Assembly: GCF_026339995.1 (NCBI RefSeq)
Contig: NZ_JAPEPT010000003.1
Coordinates: 558,001 to 622,000, forward strand
Origin: Streptomyces sp. NBC_01481
GTDB taxonomy: Bacteria; Actinomycetota; Actinomycetes; Streptomycetales; Streptomycetaceae
Direction of reading: 5' to 3'
Length of the DNA stretch: 64,000 nucleotides
Both the position numbers and the translations under genes were made by a program. Shown here in pieces: positions 1-8,478 of the stretch; position 1 is the stretch's first letter; every line of letters starts with the position of its first letter. Below the pieces are notes generated by a model. The model worked only from the letters and a program-made list of their open reading frames with translations, was not told the DNA's origin and searched no databases.

Positions 1-1224
1 GAGCTGCACAGGGTCCGGCCGGACGCGCTCCGGCCGGGCGCGGGGCCGGGCTTCGTGCCGGGCACCGGCCTGTGCCCCGGCCGCGGGGAGGAATTCGGCG
101 GGCCTCTGTGGAAGATCGGCCTCAAGTGGTTCCACCCGCTGGAGAACGGACTGATCGCCGTCATCCACGGCAAGGGCACCACCGCCCTCGGGCTGCTCGA
201 CCCGGAGACCGGTGAGCTCGTCGACGCCGCGGGGCCCTGGACCGAGTGGGCGTCCACCCTCGCCGTGCACGGAGACCGGGTCATCGGAGTCGCGGCCAGC
301 CCGCGCAGCGCGTACGAGGTTGTGGAGCTCGACACCCGCACCGGGCGGACCCGGGTCATCGGCTCGGCGCACGACGACCCGGTGGACCCGGTGTACTACC
401 CGGAGCCGCAGATCCGCACCTTCACCGGCCCCGACAACCGCGAGATCCACGCCCACATCTACCCGCCCCACAGCCCCGACCGGATCGCTCCCGACGACGA
501 ACTGCCGCCCTTCGTGGTGGCGGCGCACGGTGGCCCCACTGGTCATGTACCGCTCGTCCTCAATCTGGAGATCGCCTACTTCACCTCGCGCGGCATCGGC
601 GTCGCCGTGGTCAACTACGGCGGCTCCACCGGGTACGGCCGCGAGTACCGCGAACGGCTGCGCGAGCAGTGGGGCGTCGTCGATGTCGAGGACTGCGCGG
701 CCGTCGCCGAGACCCTGGCCGCCGAGGGCACGGCGGATCCCGCGCGCCTGGCCATCCGCGGTGGCAGCGCCGGCGGCTGGACCACCGCGGCCTCCCTCGC
801 CACCACCGGCATCTACGCCTGCGGCACCATCATCTATCCAGTTCTGGACCTGGTGAGCTGGGCGGACGGCGAGACCCACGACTTCGAGTCGCGGTATCTG
901 GAGTCGCTGATCGGCCCGCCCGACGAGGTGCCCGGCCGTTACCGCGAGCGCTCCCCACTCCAGCACACCGACCGCATCGGCGTGCCGTTCCTGCTGCTCC
1001 AGGGGCTCGACGACGTGATCTGCCCGCCGGTGCAGAGCGAACGTTTCCTGGCGCAGATGGCGGGCCGCGGCATCCCGCACGCCTACATCGCCTTCGAGGG
1101 TGAGGGCCACGGCTTCCGCCGGGCCGACACCATGGTCCGTGCGCTCGAGTCCGAACTGTCCCTCTACGCCCAGACCTTCCGCATCGTCCGCCCCGATGTC
1201 CCGCTGCTGGAGCTGAAGAAGTGA
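1..1224 (+). CDS. S9 family prolyl oligopeptidase, C-terminal part (cut by window start)
   Basis: The reading frame is open from base 1, so the GTG at 55 is probably internal and the gene begins outside the window. What remains is the end of the beta-propeller followed by the alpha/beta-hydrolase domain of prolyl oligopeptidase-like serine peptidases, which cleave short peptides, usually after proline, in the cytoplasm. The nucleophile is in GGSAGGW (Ser codon 766-768), the acid is the Asp at 1009-1011 in GLDDVICPP, and the His is at 1108-1110 in GEGHGF, so the triad is complete. The 3' end overlaps the next gene by 4 bp (GTGA), suggesting a two-gene peptidase operon. The exact substrate cannot be read. 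Confidence 0.9.
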   Translation, partial: ELHRVRPDALRPGAGPGFVPGTGLCPGRGEEFGGPLWKIGLKWFHPLENGLIAVIHGKGTTALGLLDPETGELVDAAGPWTEWASTLAVHGDRVIGVAASPRSAYEVVELDTRTGRTRVIGSAHDDPVDPVYYPEPQIRTFTGPDNREIHAHIYPPHSPDRIAPDDELPPFVVAAHGGPTGHVPLVLNLEIAYFTSRGIGVAVVNYGGSTGYGREYRERLREQWGVVDVEDCAAVAETLAAEGTADPARLAIRGGSAGGWTTAASLATTGIYACGTIIYPVLDLVSWADGETHDFESRYLESLIGPPDEVPGRYRERSPLQHTDRIGVPFLLLQGLDDVICPPVQSERFLAQMAGRGIPHAYIAFEGEGHGFRRADTMVRALESELSLYAQTFRIVRPDVPLLELKK

Positions 1225-2153
1225 CCCTCAGGCCCCTGACCCGGCCGGAGCGACTGAGGCCCGGGGCCAAGGTCGCCGTCGTGTCCACCAGCGGTCCCGT
1301 CCCCGGCGACCGGCTCGAAGCGGGCCTGGAGATCCTTCGCGGCTGGGACCTGGATCCCGTCGTGATGCCACACGTCCGGGACCGGCACCTGCGGCTCCCG
1401 TATCTCGCCGGGACCGACGAGGACCGCGCCCGTGATCTGACCCGGGCGTGGTGCGATCCGTCGGTCTCGGCGGTGATCTGCGCACGCGGCGGATACGGCG
1501 CGCAGCGCGTGGTCGACCTGCTCGACTGGAGTGCGATGCGCGCGGCCGGTCCCAAGATCTTCATCGGCTACAGCGATGTCACCGCACTCCATGAGGCCTT
1601 CGCCGTCCGGGCGGGCCTGGCCACACTGCACGGGCCGATGGCCGGCGCGCTCACCTTCCTCAAGGACGAACGCACCCGGGAGTCGCTGCGCGCCACGCTC
1701 TTCGAGCCCGAGTCGGTACGCACCCTGGGCCTCGAGACCGCCCGCACCATGGTCCCCGGCCGGGCCCGGGGCGTCACCCTGGGCGGCTGTGTGAGCCTGC
1801 TCGCGGCAGAACTCGGAACCCCGCACGCCCGGCCGTCGGCCCGCGGCGGTCTGCTGCTGATCGAGGACGTGGGCGAGGAGGACTACCGGCTCGACCGGAT
1901 CCTCACCCAACTGCTGCGCTCCGGATGGCTGGAGGGCGTCGCGGGCGTCGCTCTCGGATCGTGGGAGGAGTGCGGTCCGTACGAGAAGCTACGGGCGGTG
2001 CTGCTGGACCGGCTCGGCGGCCTGGGCGTGCCGGTCGTGGAGCACCTGGGCTTCGGGCACGGGGCGCCGGCGCTGACGATGCCGTTCGGGGTGGCAGCGG
2101 TGCTGGACGCGGAGGCGCGCACACTGACGCTGGACGAGCCGGCGCTGCGGTGA
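1221..2153 (+). CDS. S66 family LD-carboxypeptidase / MccF-like peptidase
   Basis: 310 residues, the usual length for peptidase family S66, which trims the L,D-bond of muropeptides (LdcA) or removes microcin-like aminoacyl-nucleotides (MccF). The N-terminal Rossmann-like half contains CARGGYGAQRVVDLLDW, then GYSDVTALH with the expected nucleophile Ser, and the C-terminal half has LLIEDVGEEDYRLDR with the conserved Glu and a final GFGHG with the catalytic His. Starts with GTG inside the stop codon of the S9 peptidase gene (4-bp overlap), so the two are translationally coupled. LdcA versus MccF function cannot be decided from sequence alone. Confidence 0.88.
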   Translation: MTLRPLTRPERLRPGAKVAVVSTSGPVPGDRLEAGLEILRGWDLDPVVMPHVRDRHLRLPYLAGTDEDRARDLTRAWCDPSVSAVICARGGYGAQRVVDLLDWSAMRAAGPKIFIGYSDVTALHEAFAVRAGLATLHGPMAGALTFLKDERTRESLRATLFEPESVRTLGLETARTMVPGRARGVTLGGCVSLLAAELGTPHARPSARGGLLLIEDVGEEDYRLDRILTQLLRSGWLEGVAGVALGSWEECGPYEKLRAVLLDRLGGLGVPVVEHLGFGHGAPALTMPFGVAAVLDAEARTLTLDEPALR

Positions 2154-2171
2154 GGGGTAGGGGGTGCGGGG

Positions 2172-2422
2172 GTGCGCCTGCGGCGGGCTTTCCCCTCCCC
2201 GCCCTCCCCCAGACTCCGTCCGGGGGGACCCCCAACCTCTCCGCGCCTCAAACGCCGGCGGGGCTGGATTGTGCGGCAGGGCCGCATATTCAGCCCGTCC
2301 GGCGTTTGAGGACATGCGGCCGAAGGTCGCATATGGGGTCCGGGGCGAAGCCCCGTTGGGGTCTGGGGGCTTGCCCCCAGTTCGGGAAGGGGCGGGTGGG
2401 GAAAGCCCGCCGCAGGCGCCAC
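2172..2422. repeat. Palindromic intergenic repeat element, copy 1
   Basis: A non-coding element of about 250 bp fills the gap between the S66 peptidase and add. Its ends are inverted repeats: the left arm (from 2172, GCGCCTGCGGCGGGCTTTCC) matches the reverse complement of the right arm (2384-2422). Inside is a long near-perfect hairpin, arms 2246-2266 and 2291-2311 (CCTCAAACGCCGG ... CCGGCGTTTGAGG), plus GGGGC-GAA-GCCCC type hairpins. A second full copy lies at 18949-19297 and fragments at 39796-39860 and 62413-62446. Similar palindromes are widespread between Streptomyces genes; no transposase is encoded. It may also terminate the two convergent transcripts. Confidence 0.8.
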
Positions 2423-2438
2423 GCTCCCCGGACGCGGA

Positions 2439-3527
2439 CTAGCCCGCCGACAGCGCCGCGTACCCGGGACGGATCACCTCGTCGATCAGGCGGCGCCGCT
2501 CCGGCAGCGGCAGGAACGCCGACTCGACCGCCGCCACGGTGAACTCCTCGAAGACCTCGGGCCCGTAGCCGAACGCGTGCACCATGTGCCGGAACTCCTG
2601 GCTCATCGTGGTGCCGGAGACCAGCCGGTTGTCCGTGTTCAGCGTGATCCGGAAGCCGAGGCGGCGCAGCAGGTCGATGGGGTGCGTCGCGTAGTCCTTG
2701 GCGGCGCCCGTCTGGAGGTTGGAGGTCGGGCAGACCTCCAGAGCGATGCGGTTGTCGCGTACGTACGCGGCCAGGTGGCCCAGGTCCGCGGTGCCGTCGT
2801 CGTGCACCGTGATGTCGTCGGTGATGCGGACGCCGTGGCCGATACGCTCGGCGCCGCAGATCTGCACCGCCTCGTGGATGGACTCGGCGCCGACCGCCTC
2901 GCCCGCGTGGATCGTGAAGTGACAGTTGTGCCGCTTCAGATGCTGGAAGGCGGGCAGATGCCGGGACGGCGGGTTGCCGATCTCGCCGCCCGCGATGTCG
3001 AAGCCGGCCACCCCGCGCTCGCGGTGGGCGACCGTCAACTCGGCTATTTCCAGAGAGCGTTCGGTGTGCCGCATACCGGTGAGCAGGGCGCGGACCGTGA
3101 TCCGGCCGCCGCTGCGGCGCTCGCCCTCGCGGAAGCCGGCGTTGACCGCGTCGACGACCTCGTCGAGGGTCAGGCCGCGCTCCAGGTGCTGCTCGGGGGC
3201 GTAGCGCACCTCTGCGTACACGACCCCGTCCGCCGCCAGGTCCTCCGCGCACTCCGCCGCGATGCGCTCCAGCGCCTCGCGGGTCTGCATCACCGCGCAG
3301 GTGTGGGCGAAGGTCTCCAGGTAGCGCTCCAGGGAGCCGGAGTCCGCGGCGTCGCGGAACCAGACCGCCAGCTCGGCCGGGTCCTCGGTGGGCAGCTCGC
3401 GGTAGCCGCACTCCCGGGCCAGCTCGATGATCGTGGCGGGGCGCAGACCGCCGTCCAGGTGGTCGTGGAGGACCGCCTTGGGTGCGCGGAGGATGTCAGA
3501 CAAGTGCATCCCGGGAGTGTACGGCAC
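2439..3527 (-). CDS. add: Adenosine deaminase
   Basis: Zn-dependent hydrolase converting adenosine or deoxyadenosine to inosine in purine salvage, cytoplasmic. The 362-residue protein carries the family signatures in order: HDHLDGGLRP near the N terminus (zinc HxH), HAGE in the middle with the catalytic Glu, ERIGHG, LEVCPTSN, and LNTDN with the last zinc ligand Asp. The GTG at 3527 is used here; an ATG six codons in (MHLSDILRAP) is an equally good start and gives the more typical N terminus. Lies 46 bp downstream of the GntR-type regulator on the same strand, so co-transcription is possible. Confidence 0.92.
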   Translation of the reverse strand: MPYTPGMHLSDILRAPKAVLHDHLDGGLRPATIIELARECGYRELPTEDPAELAVWFRDAADSGSLERYLETFAHTCAVMQTREALERIAAECAEDLAADGVVYAEVRYAPEQHLERGLTLDEVVDAVNAGFREGERRSGGRITVRALLTGMRHTERSLEIAELTVAHRERGVAGFDIAGGEIGNPPSRHLPAFQHLKRHNCHFTIHAGEAVGAESIHEAVQICGAERIGHGVRITDDITVHDDGTADLGHLAAYVRDNRIALEVCPTSNLQTGAAKDYATHPIDLLRRLGFRITLNTDNRLVSGTTMSQEFRHMVHAFGYGPEVFEEFTVAAVESAFLPLPERRRLIDEVIRPGYAALSAG

Positions 3528-3573
3528 GTCCCGGGAGGGTGCCGTGACGGGCGTCTCCCGCGCTCGGCCACCC

Positions 3574-4320
3574 TCAGTTCGACTGGAGGACGGGCAGGGC
3601 GGGCGCCCCGGTCGGCAGCATGTGCTTGGCCGCCAGGATCGGGGTGTCGTCGACCCGCACCACCTGGGTGACCAGCACCGCAGGGGTCTCGGCCGCCCGG
3701 CCGAGCTGCTCGCCGCGCCGCTGTCCGAGCAGCGTCGCGCTCACCCCGCTGTGACCGGTGAGCGTCACCCCGCGGGATGCCCCGACCAGGACGGCAAGCA
3801 TCGAGACGGCCGGAGCAGGCGCGGCCCGCAGCGCATCGGCGAAGGCCGGATGCACCAGATCCAGCACCCCCTCGGCGGCCGCCCACTCGTGGCTCAGTGC
3901 CGCCGCTGTGCCCTCCCCGGCCAGCAGCGACTCCCAGAAGCGCAGCTCCGCCCCGGCCGGGGCGAGCAGATGCTGGGTGGTGAAGTCGGTGGGCTCCTCC
4001 ACGGCTCGAAGCAGTGGCCGCACCCGCAGCGGTGAGCCGGTGGACAGCAGCTCTTCCAGCGGCTGGATGTGCTCGTAACCGCGCCGCGGCGGGCGGTCGT
4101 TGACGGTCCGGCCCACTCCCCGGCGTACCGAGAGCAGCCCGTCTTCCTGGAGCAGCAGCAGGGCCTCGCGCAGGGCCGGTCTGCTGACCCCCAGCTCGGC
4201 CGCGAGCCGGGGCTCGGACGGCAGGGTGGAGCCGGGCGGATAGGTGCCTTCGTGGATGGCGTCCGCGATCCGCTCGTACAGAATGACGACCGGCCTCCGC
4301 TGCTGCCCGCTGACTGCCAC
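3574..4320 (-). CDS. GntR family transcriptional regulator (HutC/UTRA type)
   Basis: Cytoplasmic DNA-binding regulator. The N-terminal 75 residues form a winged helix (LYERIADAIHEGTYPPGSTLPSE, then ELGVSRPALREALLLLQEDGLL), followed by a UTRA-like effector domain ending in DTPILAAKHMLPTG. The GTG at 4320 is preferred over the GTG at 4338 because an AGGAGG lies just before it (spacing 4), whereas 4338 has no ribosome binding site and falls inside a candidate operator. Two palindromes resembling HutC-subfamily operators lie upstream at 4338-4349 and 4470-4482, which suggests autoregulation and control of the divergent acetyltransferase gene. The ligand is unknown. Confidence 0.88.
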   Translation of the reverse strand: MAVSGQQRRPVVILYERIADAIHEGTYPPGSTLPSEPRLAAELGVSRPALREALLLLQEDGLLSVRRGVGRTVNDRPPRRGYEHIQPLEELLSTGSPLRVRPLLRAVEEPTDFTTQHLLAPAGAELRFWESLLAGEGTAAALSHEWAAAEGVLDLVHPAFADALRAAPAPAVSMLAVLVGASRGVTLTGHSGVSATLLGQRRGEQLGRAAETPAVLVTQVVRVDDTPILAAKHMLPTGAPALPVLQSN

Positions 4321-4337
4321 TGACCCTCCTCGGCTCA

Positions 4338-4349
4338 CTTGTCAGCAAG
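4338..4349. promoter_or_regulatory. Candidate GntR operator, imperfect
   Basis: CTTG-TCAG-CAAG, an inverted repeat sharing CTTGTCAG with the better site 120 bp upstream. It sits 18 bp before the chosen start of the GntR gene, where binding would block its own transcription. Inference from sequence only. Confidence 0.45.
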
Positions 4350-4469
4350 CTATGCGAGCCGCGGCGGCGTGGCAATGTTCAACGGATCCTGGGCGAGCTG
4401 CGGTTTCGCGGTTCTGTGAACGTCACCGCCGCGTCATGCGGCTGTAGGTCCCCATCTGCAGCGGCCCAA

Positions 4470-4482
4470 CTTGTCAGACAAG
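4470..4482. promoter_or_regulatory. Candidate GntR/HutC-type operator, perfect palindrome
   Basis: CTTGTC-A-GACAAG is a perfect 6-bp inverted repeat around a single central base, the form expected for HutC-subfamily GntR operators. It lies in the divergent promoter region between the GntR gene and the acetyltransferase gene, about 70 bp before the latter. Confidence 0.55.
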
Positions 4483-4552
4483 ATCGAATCGCATCACCCG
4501 TACGGCCCGCTCCGCCACCCTCATGGGACCAGGACCCGATTAGGCTGGCGTG

Positions 4553-5107
4553 ATGGCCGAGACCTCCTCCGCCTCCCCGTACCTCACCACGGGCCCACGG
4601 GTCGGCATCCGCCCCTACACATACGAGGACGGCGAGGAATTCACCGAGCTGGTGCGCCGGAGCACGGAATACCACCGGCCCTGGCTCTTCCCGCCCGCCA
4701 CGGCCGAGACCTACGCCATGTACGCGCAGAAGCTCATCGAGGACCCGACCAAGGCCGGATTCCTCGTCTGCGAGCGGGAGTCCGGCGGGATCGCGGGCTT
4801 CATCAACATCAACAACATCGTCGCGGGTGGCTTCCGCTCAGGGGCGATCGGCTACGGCGCCTTCGCGCACGCCGTCGGCCGCGGCCTGATGGGCGAGGGC
4901 CTCGGCCTGGTCGTGCGATACGCCTTCGGCGTCATGGGCCTGCACCGTCTCGAGGCCAATATCCAACCGCTGAATGCGGCTTCCATCGGGCTCGTGCGCG
5001 GTGCGGGCTTCCGCCTGGAGGGCTTCTCGCCCGCCTTCCTCTTCATCGACGGCGCCTGGCGCGACCACGAACGCTGGGCGATCACCAGCGAGATGCTCGA
5101 CCGCTGA
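4553..5107 (+). CDS. GNAT family N-acetyltransferase (RimJ/RimL-like)
   Basis: About 184 residues, one GNAT domain that transfers acetyl from acetyl-CoA to an amine, often a protein N terminus or small molecule. The acceptor strand region is GIAGFININNIV, the acetyl-CoA loop region is around GRGLMGEGLGLVVRYAFGVMGLHRLEANIQPLNAASIGLVRGAGF (residues about 105-150), and the end FLFIDGAWRDHERWAI is characteristic of ribosomal-protein-alanine acetyltransferase relatives. A GTG directly before the ATG (4550) could also start it. It is divergent from the GntR regulator with a perfect palindrome between them, so it is a plausible target. Confidence 0.88.
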   Translation: MAETSSASPYLTTGPRVGIRPYTYEDGEEFTELVRRSTEYHRPWLFPPATAETYAMYAQKLIEDPTKAGFLVCERESGGIAGFININNIVAGGFRSGAIGYGAFAHAVGRGLMGEGLGLVVRYAFGVMGLHRLEANIQPLNAASIGLVRGAGFRLEGFSPAFLFIDGAWRDHERWAITSEMLDR

Positions 5108-5174
5108 CTTTGCCGAAGCCTGACCGAAGTCTGACCTGCGGAGCCCCTGGTCAGGGCGGCGACCTCCGTGTTCC

Positions 5175-7154
5175 ATGGTCGTCATGACAACCGTGCGGCG
5201 TACCGTACTGACCCTGCCGGCCGCCCCCGTGGGGCCGCCGAATCCGCTGCCCGCACTGCGTCCCCTCGATGAGATGCACGCCATCGACGAGCGCGCCAAG
5301 CAGGAGCTGCCGCGCGAGATGGCTCGGCAGATCGGGTACGAGCCACTGCGCACGCTGCTGCCGGTGCGGGTGCTCGACGGGTACGGCCGCCGGCGCACCG
5401 AGACCCCACTCGACGCCATCGTGATCGAGAACGAGCGGTTGCGGGCGACAGTGTTGCCGGGCCTCGGCGGCCGTATCCACTCACTGCACCACAAGCCGAC
5501 CGGGCGTGAACTCCTCTACCGCAACCCCGTGTTCCAGCCCGCCGACTTCGCGCTCAACGGCGCCTGGTACTCCGGCGGCATCGAGTGGAACATCGGCGCC
5601 ACCGGCCACACCACGCTGTCCTGCGCACCGCTGCACGCCGCCGTCGTACCCGCGCCCGACGGGGGCGAGATGGTCAGGCTCTGGGAGTGGGAGAGGCTGC
5701 GCGATCTGCCGTTCCAGGTCGATCTGTGGCTGCCCGAGGGCTCCGACTTCCTCCATGCCGGCGTGCGGATACGCAATCCTCACGAGCGGCCCGCGCCCGT
5801 CTACTGGTGGTCCAACGTCGGCGTCGAGGAGCACGAGACGACCCGGGTGCTCGCACCCGCCGAGGAGGCCTGGCACTTCGGATACGAGCGCAGCCTGCGC
5901 CGGGTGCCCGTGCCCGAATTCCGGGGCGCGGACCGGACGTACCCCCTGCGCAGCGAGTATCCCGCCGACTACTTCTACGAAGTGCCCGCCGAGGCCCGCA
6001 AATGGATCGCCTCGCTGGACGCGGACGGCCACGGCCTCGTCCAGACCTCGACCGACGCGCTGCGCGGTCGCAAGCTCTTCCTCTGGGGTTCGGGTCGCGG
6101 CGGACGGCGCTGGCAGGAGTGGCTGACCGAGCCCGGCACGGGAGGTTACGCGGAGATCCAGGCGGGGCTCGCGCGCACCCAGCTGGAGCATGTACGCCTC
6201 GACGGGGGCGGGGAGTTCAGCTGGCTGGAGTCGTACGGACCGCTCGCCGCCGACCCCGCGGCCGTCCACGGCGAGGACTGGGACGCGGCGCGCGCCGAGG
6301 TGGAGACCCGGCTGGCACAGGCGCTGCCACGGGAGGCGGTGGACGCCGCGTACGAGGCGTGGCGGCCGTGCGCGGACACCGAGCCGGGCGAGCAGCTCGC
6401 CACCGGATCGGGCTGGGGAGCCCTGGAGGTGCTGCGCGGCGGACACAAACTGCCCGGCACGCCCTTCGACGAGTCGACGCTCGGTGAAGAGCAGGCGCCC
6501 TGGCGGGAGTTGCTGAGGACCGGCGTCTTCCCGGCGCCCCGCAGGGTCGTTCCGCCCGGCCCCTCGCTCGTGGCACCGCACTGGCGCGACATGCTGGAGA
6601 CCGCGCCCGCCGAACCGCTGACCGAGTACCACCTCGGTGTCGCCCAGTGGCACGCGGGCGACCTCGCCCAGGCCGTACGCAGCTGGGAACGCGGCCTCGG
6701 ACTCGCGCCCTCCCGCTGGCCGTTGCTGCGCTGCCTCGCGGTCGCCGACCTGGAAGGCGGCCAGACGACGCGCGCCGCCGACCGCTACGCCGAAGCCTTC
6801 GACGACCTGTGCCAGGAGCGCCGCGACGACGGCGCGACGTGGACGTCGGCGACGGCAGCGCTCGGCCGCGAAGCCATCGCGGCCCTGCTCGCCGCCCGCC
6901 GCACCGCGGAGGCCCGCGCGGTCTGGGACCGGCTGCGTCCGGCGGTCCAGCAGCGCGGCCGCTTCCGGCTCGTCGAAGCCCAACTCCTCGTCGCCGAGGG
7001 CCGCAAGGGCGAGGCGCGCGCGATTTTCGACGCGGGCTTCGAGGTGGCGGACCTGCGGGAGGGCGCGGAGATCCTCGAAGAGGTGTGGTCCCGGATCACC
7101 GACGAGCCGCTGCCCGAGGCGTACGACTACCGGATGCGTCCGTCAGGGGGCTGA
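5175..7154 (+). CDS. DUF5107 domain protein with C-terminal TPR-like repeats
   Basis: 659 residues, no signal peptide. The N-terminal part (residues about 35-330) has the DUF5107 pattern: VIENERLRATVLPGLGGRIHSLHHKPTGRELLYRNPV followed by GGIEWNIGATGHT, reminiscent of galactose mutarotase-like sugar-binding folds. The C-terminal 200 residues (EYHLGVAQWHAGDLAQAVRSWERGL and similar) are alanine-rich helical repeats of TPR type. Members of this family often sit near sugar metabolism genes, but here the neighbours are unrelated. A carbohydrate-processing role is only inferred. ATG at 5184 is an alternative start; neither has a clear ribosome binding site. Confidence 0.8.
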   Translation: MVVMTTVRRTVLTLPAAPVGPPNPLPALRPLDEMHAIDERAKQELPREMARQIGYEPLRTLLPVRVLDGYGRRRTETPLDAIVIENERLRATVLPGLGGRIHSLHHKPTGRELLYRNPVFQPADFALNGAWYSGGIEWNIGATGHTTLSCAPLHAAVVPAPDGGEMVRLWEWERLRDLPFQVDLWLPEGSDFLHAGVRIRNPHERPAPVYWWSNVGVEEHETTRVLAPAEEAWHFGYERSLRRVPVPEFRGADRTYPLRSEYPADYFYEVPAEARKWIASLDADGHGLVQTSTDALRGRKLFLWGSGRGGRRWQEWLTEPGTGGYAEIQAGLARTQLEHVRLDGGGEFSWLESYGPLAADPAAVHGEDWDAARAEVETRLAQALPREAVDAAYEAWRPCADTEPGEQLATGSGWGALEVLRGGHKLPGTPFDESTLGEEQAPWRELLRTGVFPAPRRVVPPGPSLVAPHWRDMLETAPAEPLTEYHLGVAQWHAGDLAQAVRSWERGLGLAPSRWPLLRCLAVADLEGGQTTRAADRYAEAFDDLCQERRDDGATWTSATAALGREAIAALLAARRTAEARAVWDRLRPAVQQRGRFRLVEAQLLVAEGRKGEARAIFDAGFEVADLREGAEILEEVWSRITDEPLPEAYDYRMRPSGG

Positions 7155-7170
7155 GGGCGGCGACCGCAGG

Positions 7171-7524
7171 TCATTCGGCGGCCTTGCGGTCGACGTACTC
7201 GAACACCGCACCGTCCGGGTGCACGGCGATCAGATTGCGGCCCACCGGGGTCGGCACCGGACCCGCGACGACCCTCGCGCCGGTCTCGGAGAGCGTGGCG
7301 TACGCCTCGTCCACGTCCTTCACCGCGATCGTCGCCGTCACCTTGCGCAGCACCTCCAGCTCCGACTCCGGTCCGCTCATCAGCAGGAAGCAGCCGACGG
7401 CCGCCACCGAGACCCCGCCGCGCTCGAAGCGCAGGGGCGTGGCTCCGGTGAGCCGCTCGTAGAAGGCAGCCGCGGCCTCCAGGTCGTCGACGCAGATGCG
7501 AAGCGTGGTTCCGAGGATCTCCAT
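7171..7524 (-). CDS. VOC family (glyoxalase-like) protein
   Basis: 117 residues with the vicinal-oxygen-chelate fold: LRICVDDLEAAAAFYERLTGA at the start of the first half and ATIAVKDVDEAYATLSETGARVVAGPVPTPVGRNLIAVHPDGAVFEYVD in the second, ending with the Glu typical of a metal ligand position (VFEYV). The family covers glyoxalases, dioxygenases and antibiotic-binding proteins; the substrate cannot be told. Convergent with the DUF5107 gene, 16 bp apart. Confidence 0.82.
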   Translation of the reverse strand: MEILGTTLRICVDDLEAAAAFYERLTGATPLRFERGGVSVAAVGCFLLMSGPESELEVLRKVTATIAVKDVDEAYATLSETGARVVAGPVPTPVGRNLIAVHPDGAVFEYVDRKAAE

Positions 7525-7575
7525 ACGAGCGAGCGTAGTTCGCGGCGGCGGGCGGCGAAATCGATTGCCGGATTG

Positions 7576-8385
7576 TCATACCCGGCAGAGGACTTCGCCG
7601 TGCGGAACCATGAACCAGGCGTCGTCCTGGTGGCCCCATTCCCGCCAGCCGTCGGAGACCGCCGCCAGTTGCTCCGCAGTCGCATGCCCGCCGTCGACGG
7701 CGAGCCGCGCGTACACCGACGCGGTCGTACGGTCCGCCCACAGGCCACTCCACCAGGCGCGCTCGTCGGGCCCTGCGAAACACCAGGCCGCGGCGGACGC
7801 GGTGATTTCGGTGAAGCCCGCCGCCCGGGCCCAGGACAACAGCCGGCGGCCGGCGTCGGGCTCGCCGCCGTTCGCGCGGGCGACGCGCCGGTACAGCCGC
7901 TGCCAGTCGTCGAGCGCGGGGAGCTCGGGGAACCAGGTGAACGCGCCGTAGTCGCTGTCGCGCGCCGCGACGATGCCGCCGGGGCGGCAGACCCGCCGCA
8001 TCTCGCGCAGCGCCTGCACCGGATCGCCGACATGCTGCAACACCTGATGGGCGTGGACGACATCGAAGGAGTCGTCGGGATAGTCCAGTGCGTGGACGTC
8101 GGCGACCTCGAAGCGGACGTTGTCGAGGCCCCGTTCGGCGGCGGTCTCGCGCGCCTGGACCAGTACGTCCTCGGCGGCGTCGACGGCTGTCACCCGGCCC
8201 GGCGCCACCAGCTCGGCCAGATCGGCGGTGATGGTGCCCGGACCGCAGCCCACGTCCAACACGTCCATACCCGGCCGGAGTTCCCCGATGAGATATGCGG
8301 CGGAGTTCGCGGCCGTCCGCCAGCGGTGAGAACGCAGCACCGACTCGTGGTGCCCATGGGTGTAGACGGCGGTCTCCTTCGGCAT
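7576..8385 (-). CDS. Class I SAM-dependent methyltransferase
   Basis: 269 residues. Motif I is VLDVGCGPGTITADLAEL (residues about 41-58), followed by VTAVDAAEDVL, VADVHALDYPDDSFDVVHAHQVLQHVGDPVQALREMRRVCRPGG, which is the UbiE/COQ5-like arrangement for small-molecule methyltransferases. An AGGAG precedes the ATG by 7 bases, supporting the start. No pathway context; probably monocistronic or co-transcribed with the downstream VOC gene 51 bp away. Confidence 0.88.
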   Translation of the reverse strand: MPKETAVYTHGHHESVLRSHRWRTAANSAAYLIGELRPGMDVLDVGCGPGTITADLAELVAPGRVTAVDAAEDVLVQARETAAERGLDNVRFEVADVHALDYPDDSFDVVHAHQVLQHVGDPVQALREMRRVCRPGGIVAARDSDYGAFTWFPELPALDDWQRLYRRVARANGGEPDAGRRLLSWARAAGFTEITASAAAWCFAGPDERAWWSGLWADRTTASVYARLAVDGGHATAEQLAAVSDGWREWGHQDDAWFMVPHGEVLCRV

Positions 8386-8478
8386 GGCCGAACTCCTTCT
8401 CCGGAAGCGGGTACGGCAACCGTACGCCGCGGTCCCGCATGACGAGACCCGTGTCTTGTCATGTGGGACGAGCCTGCG

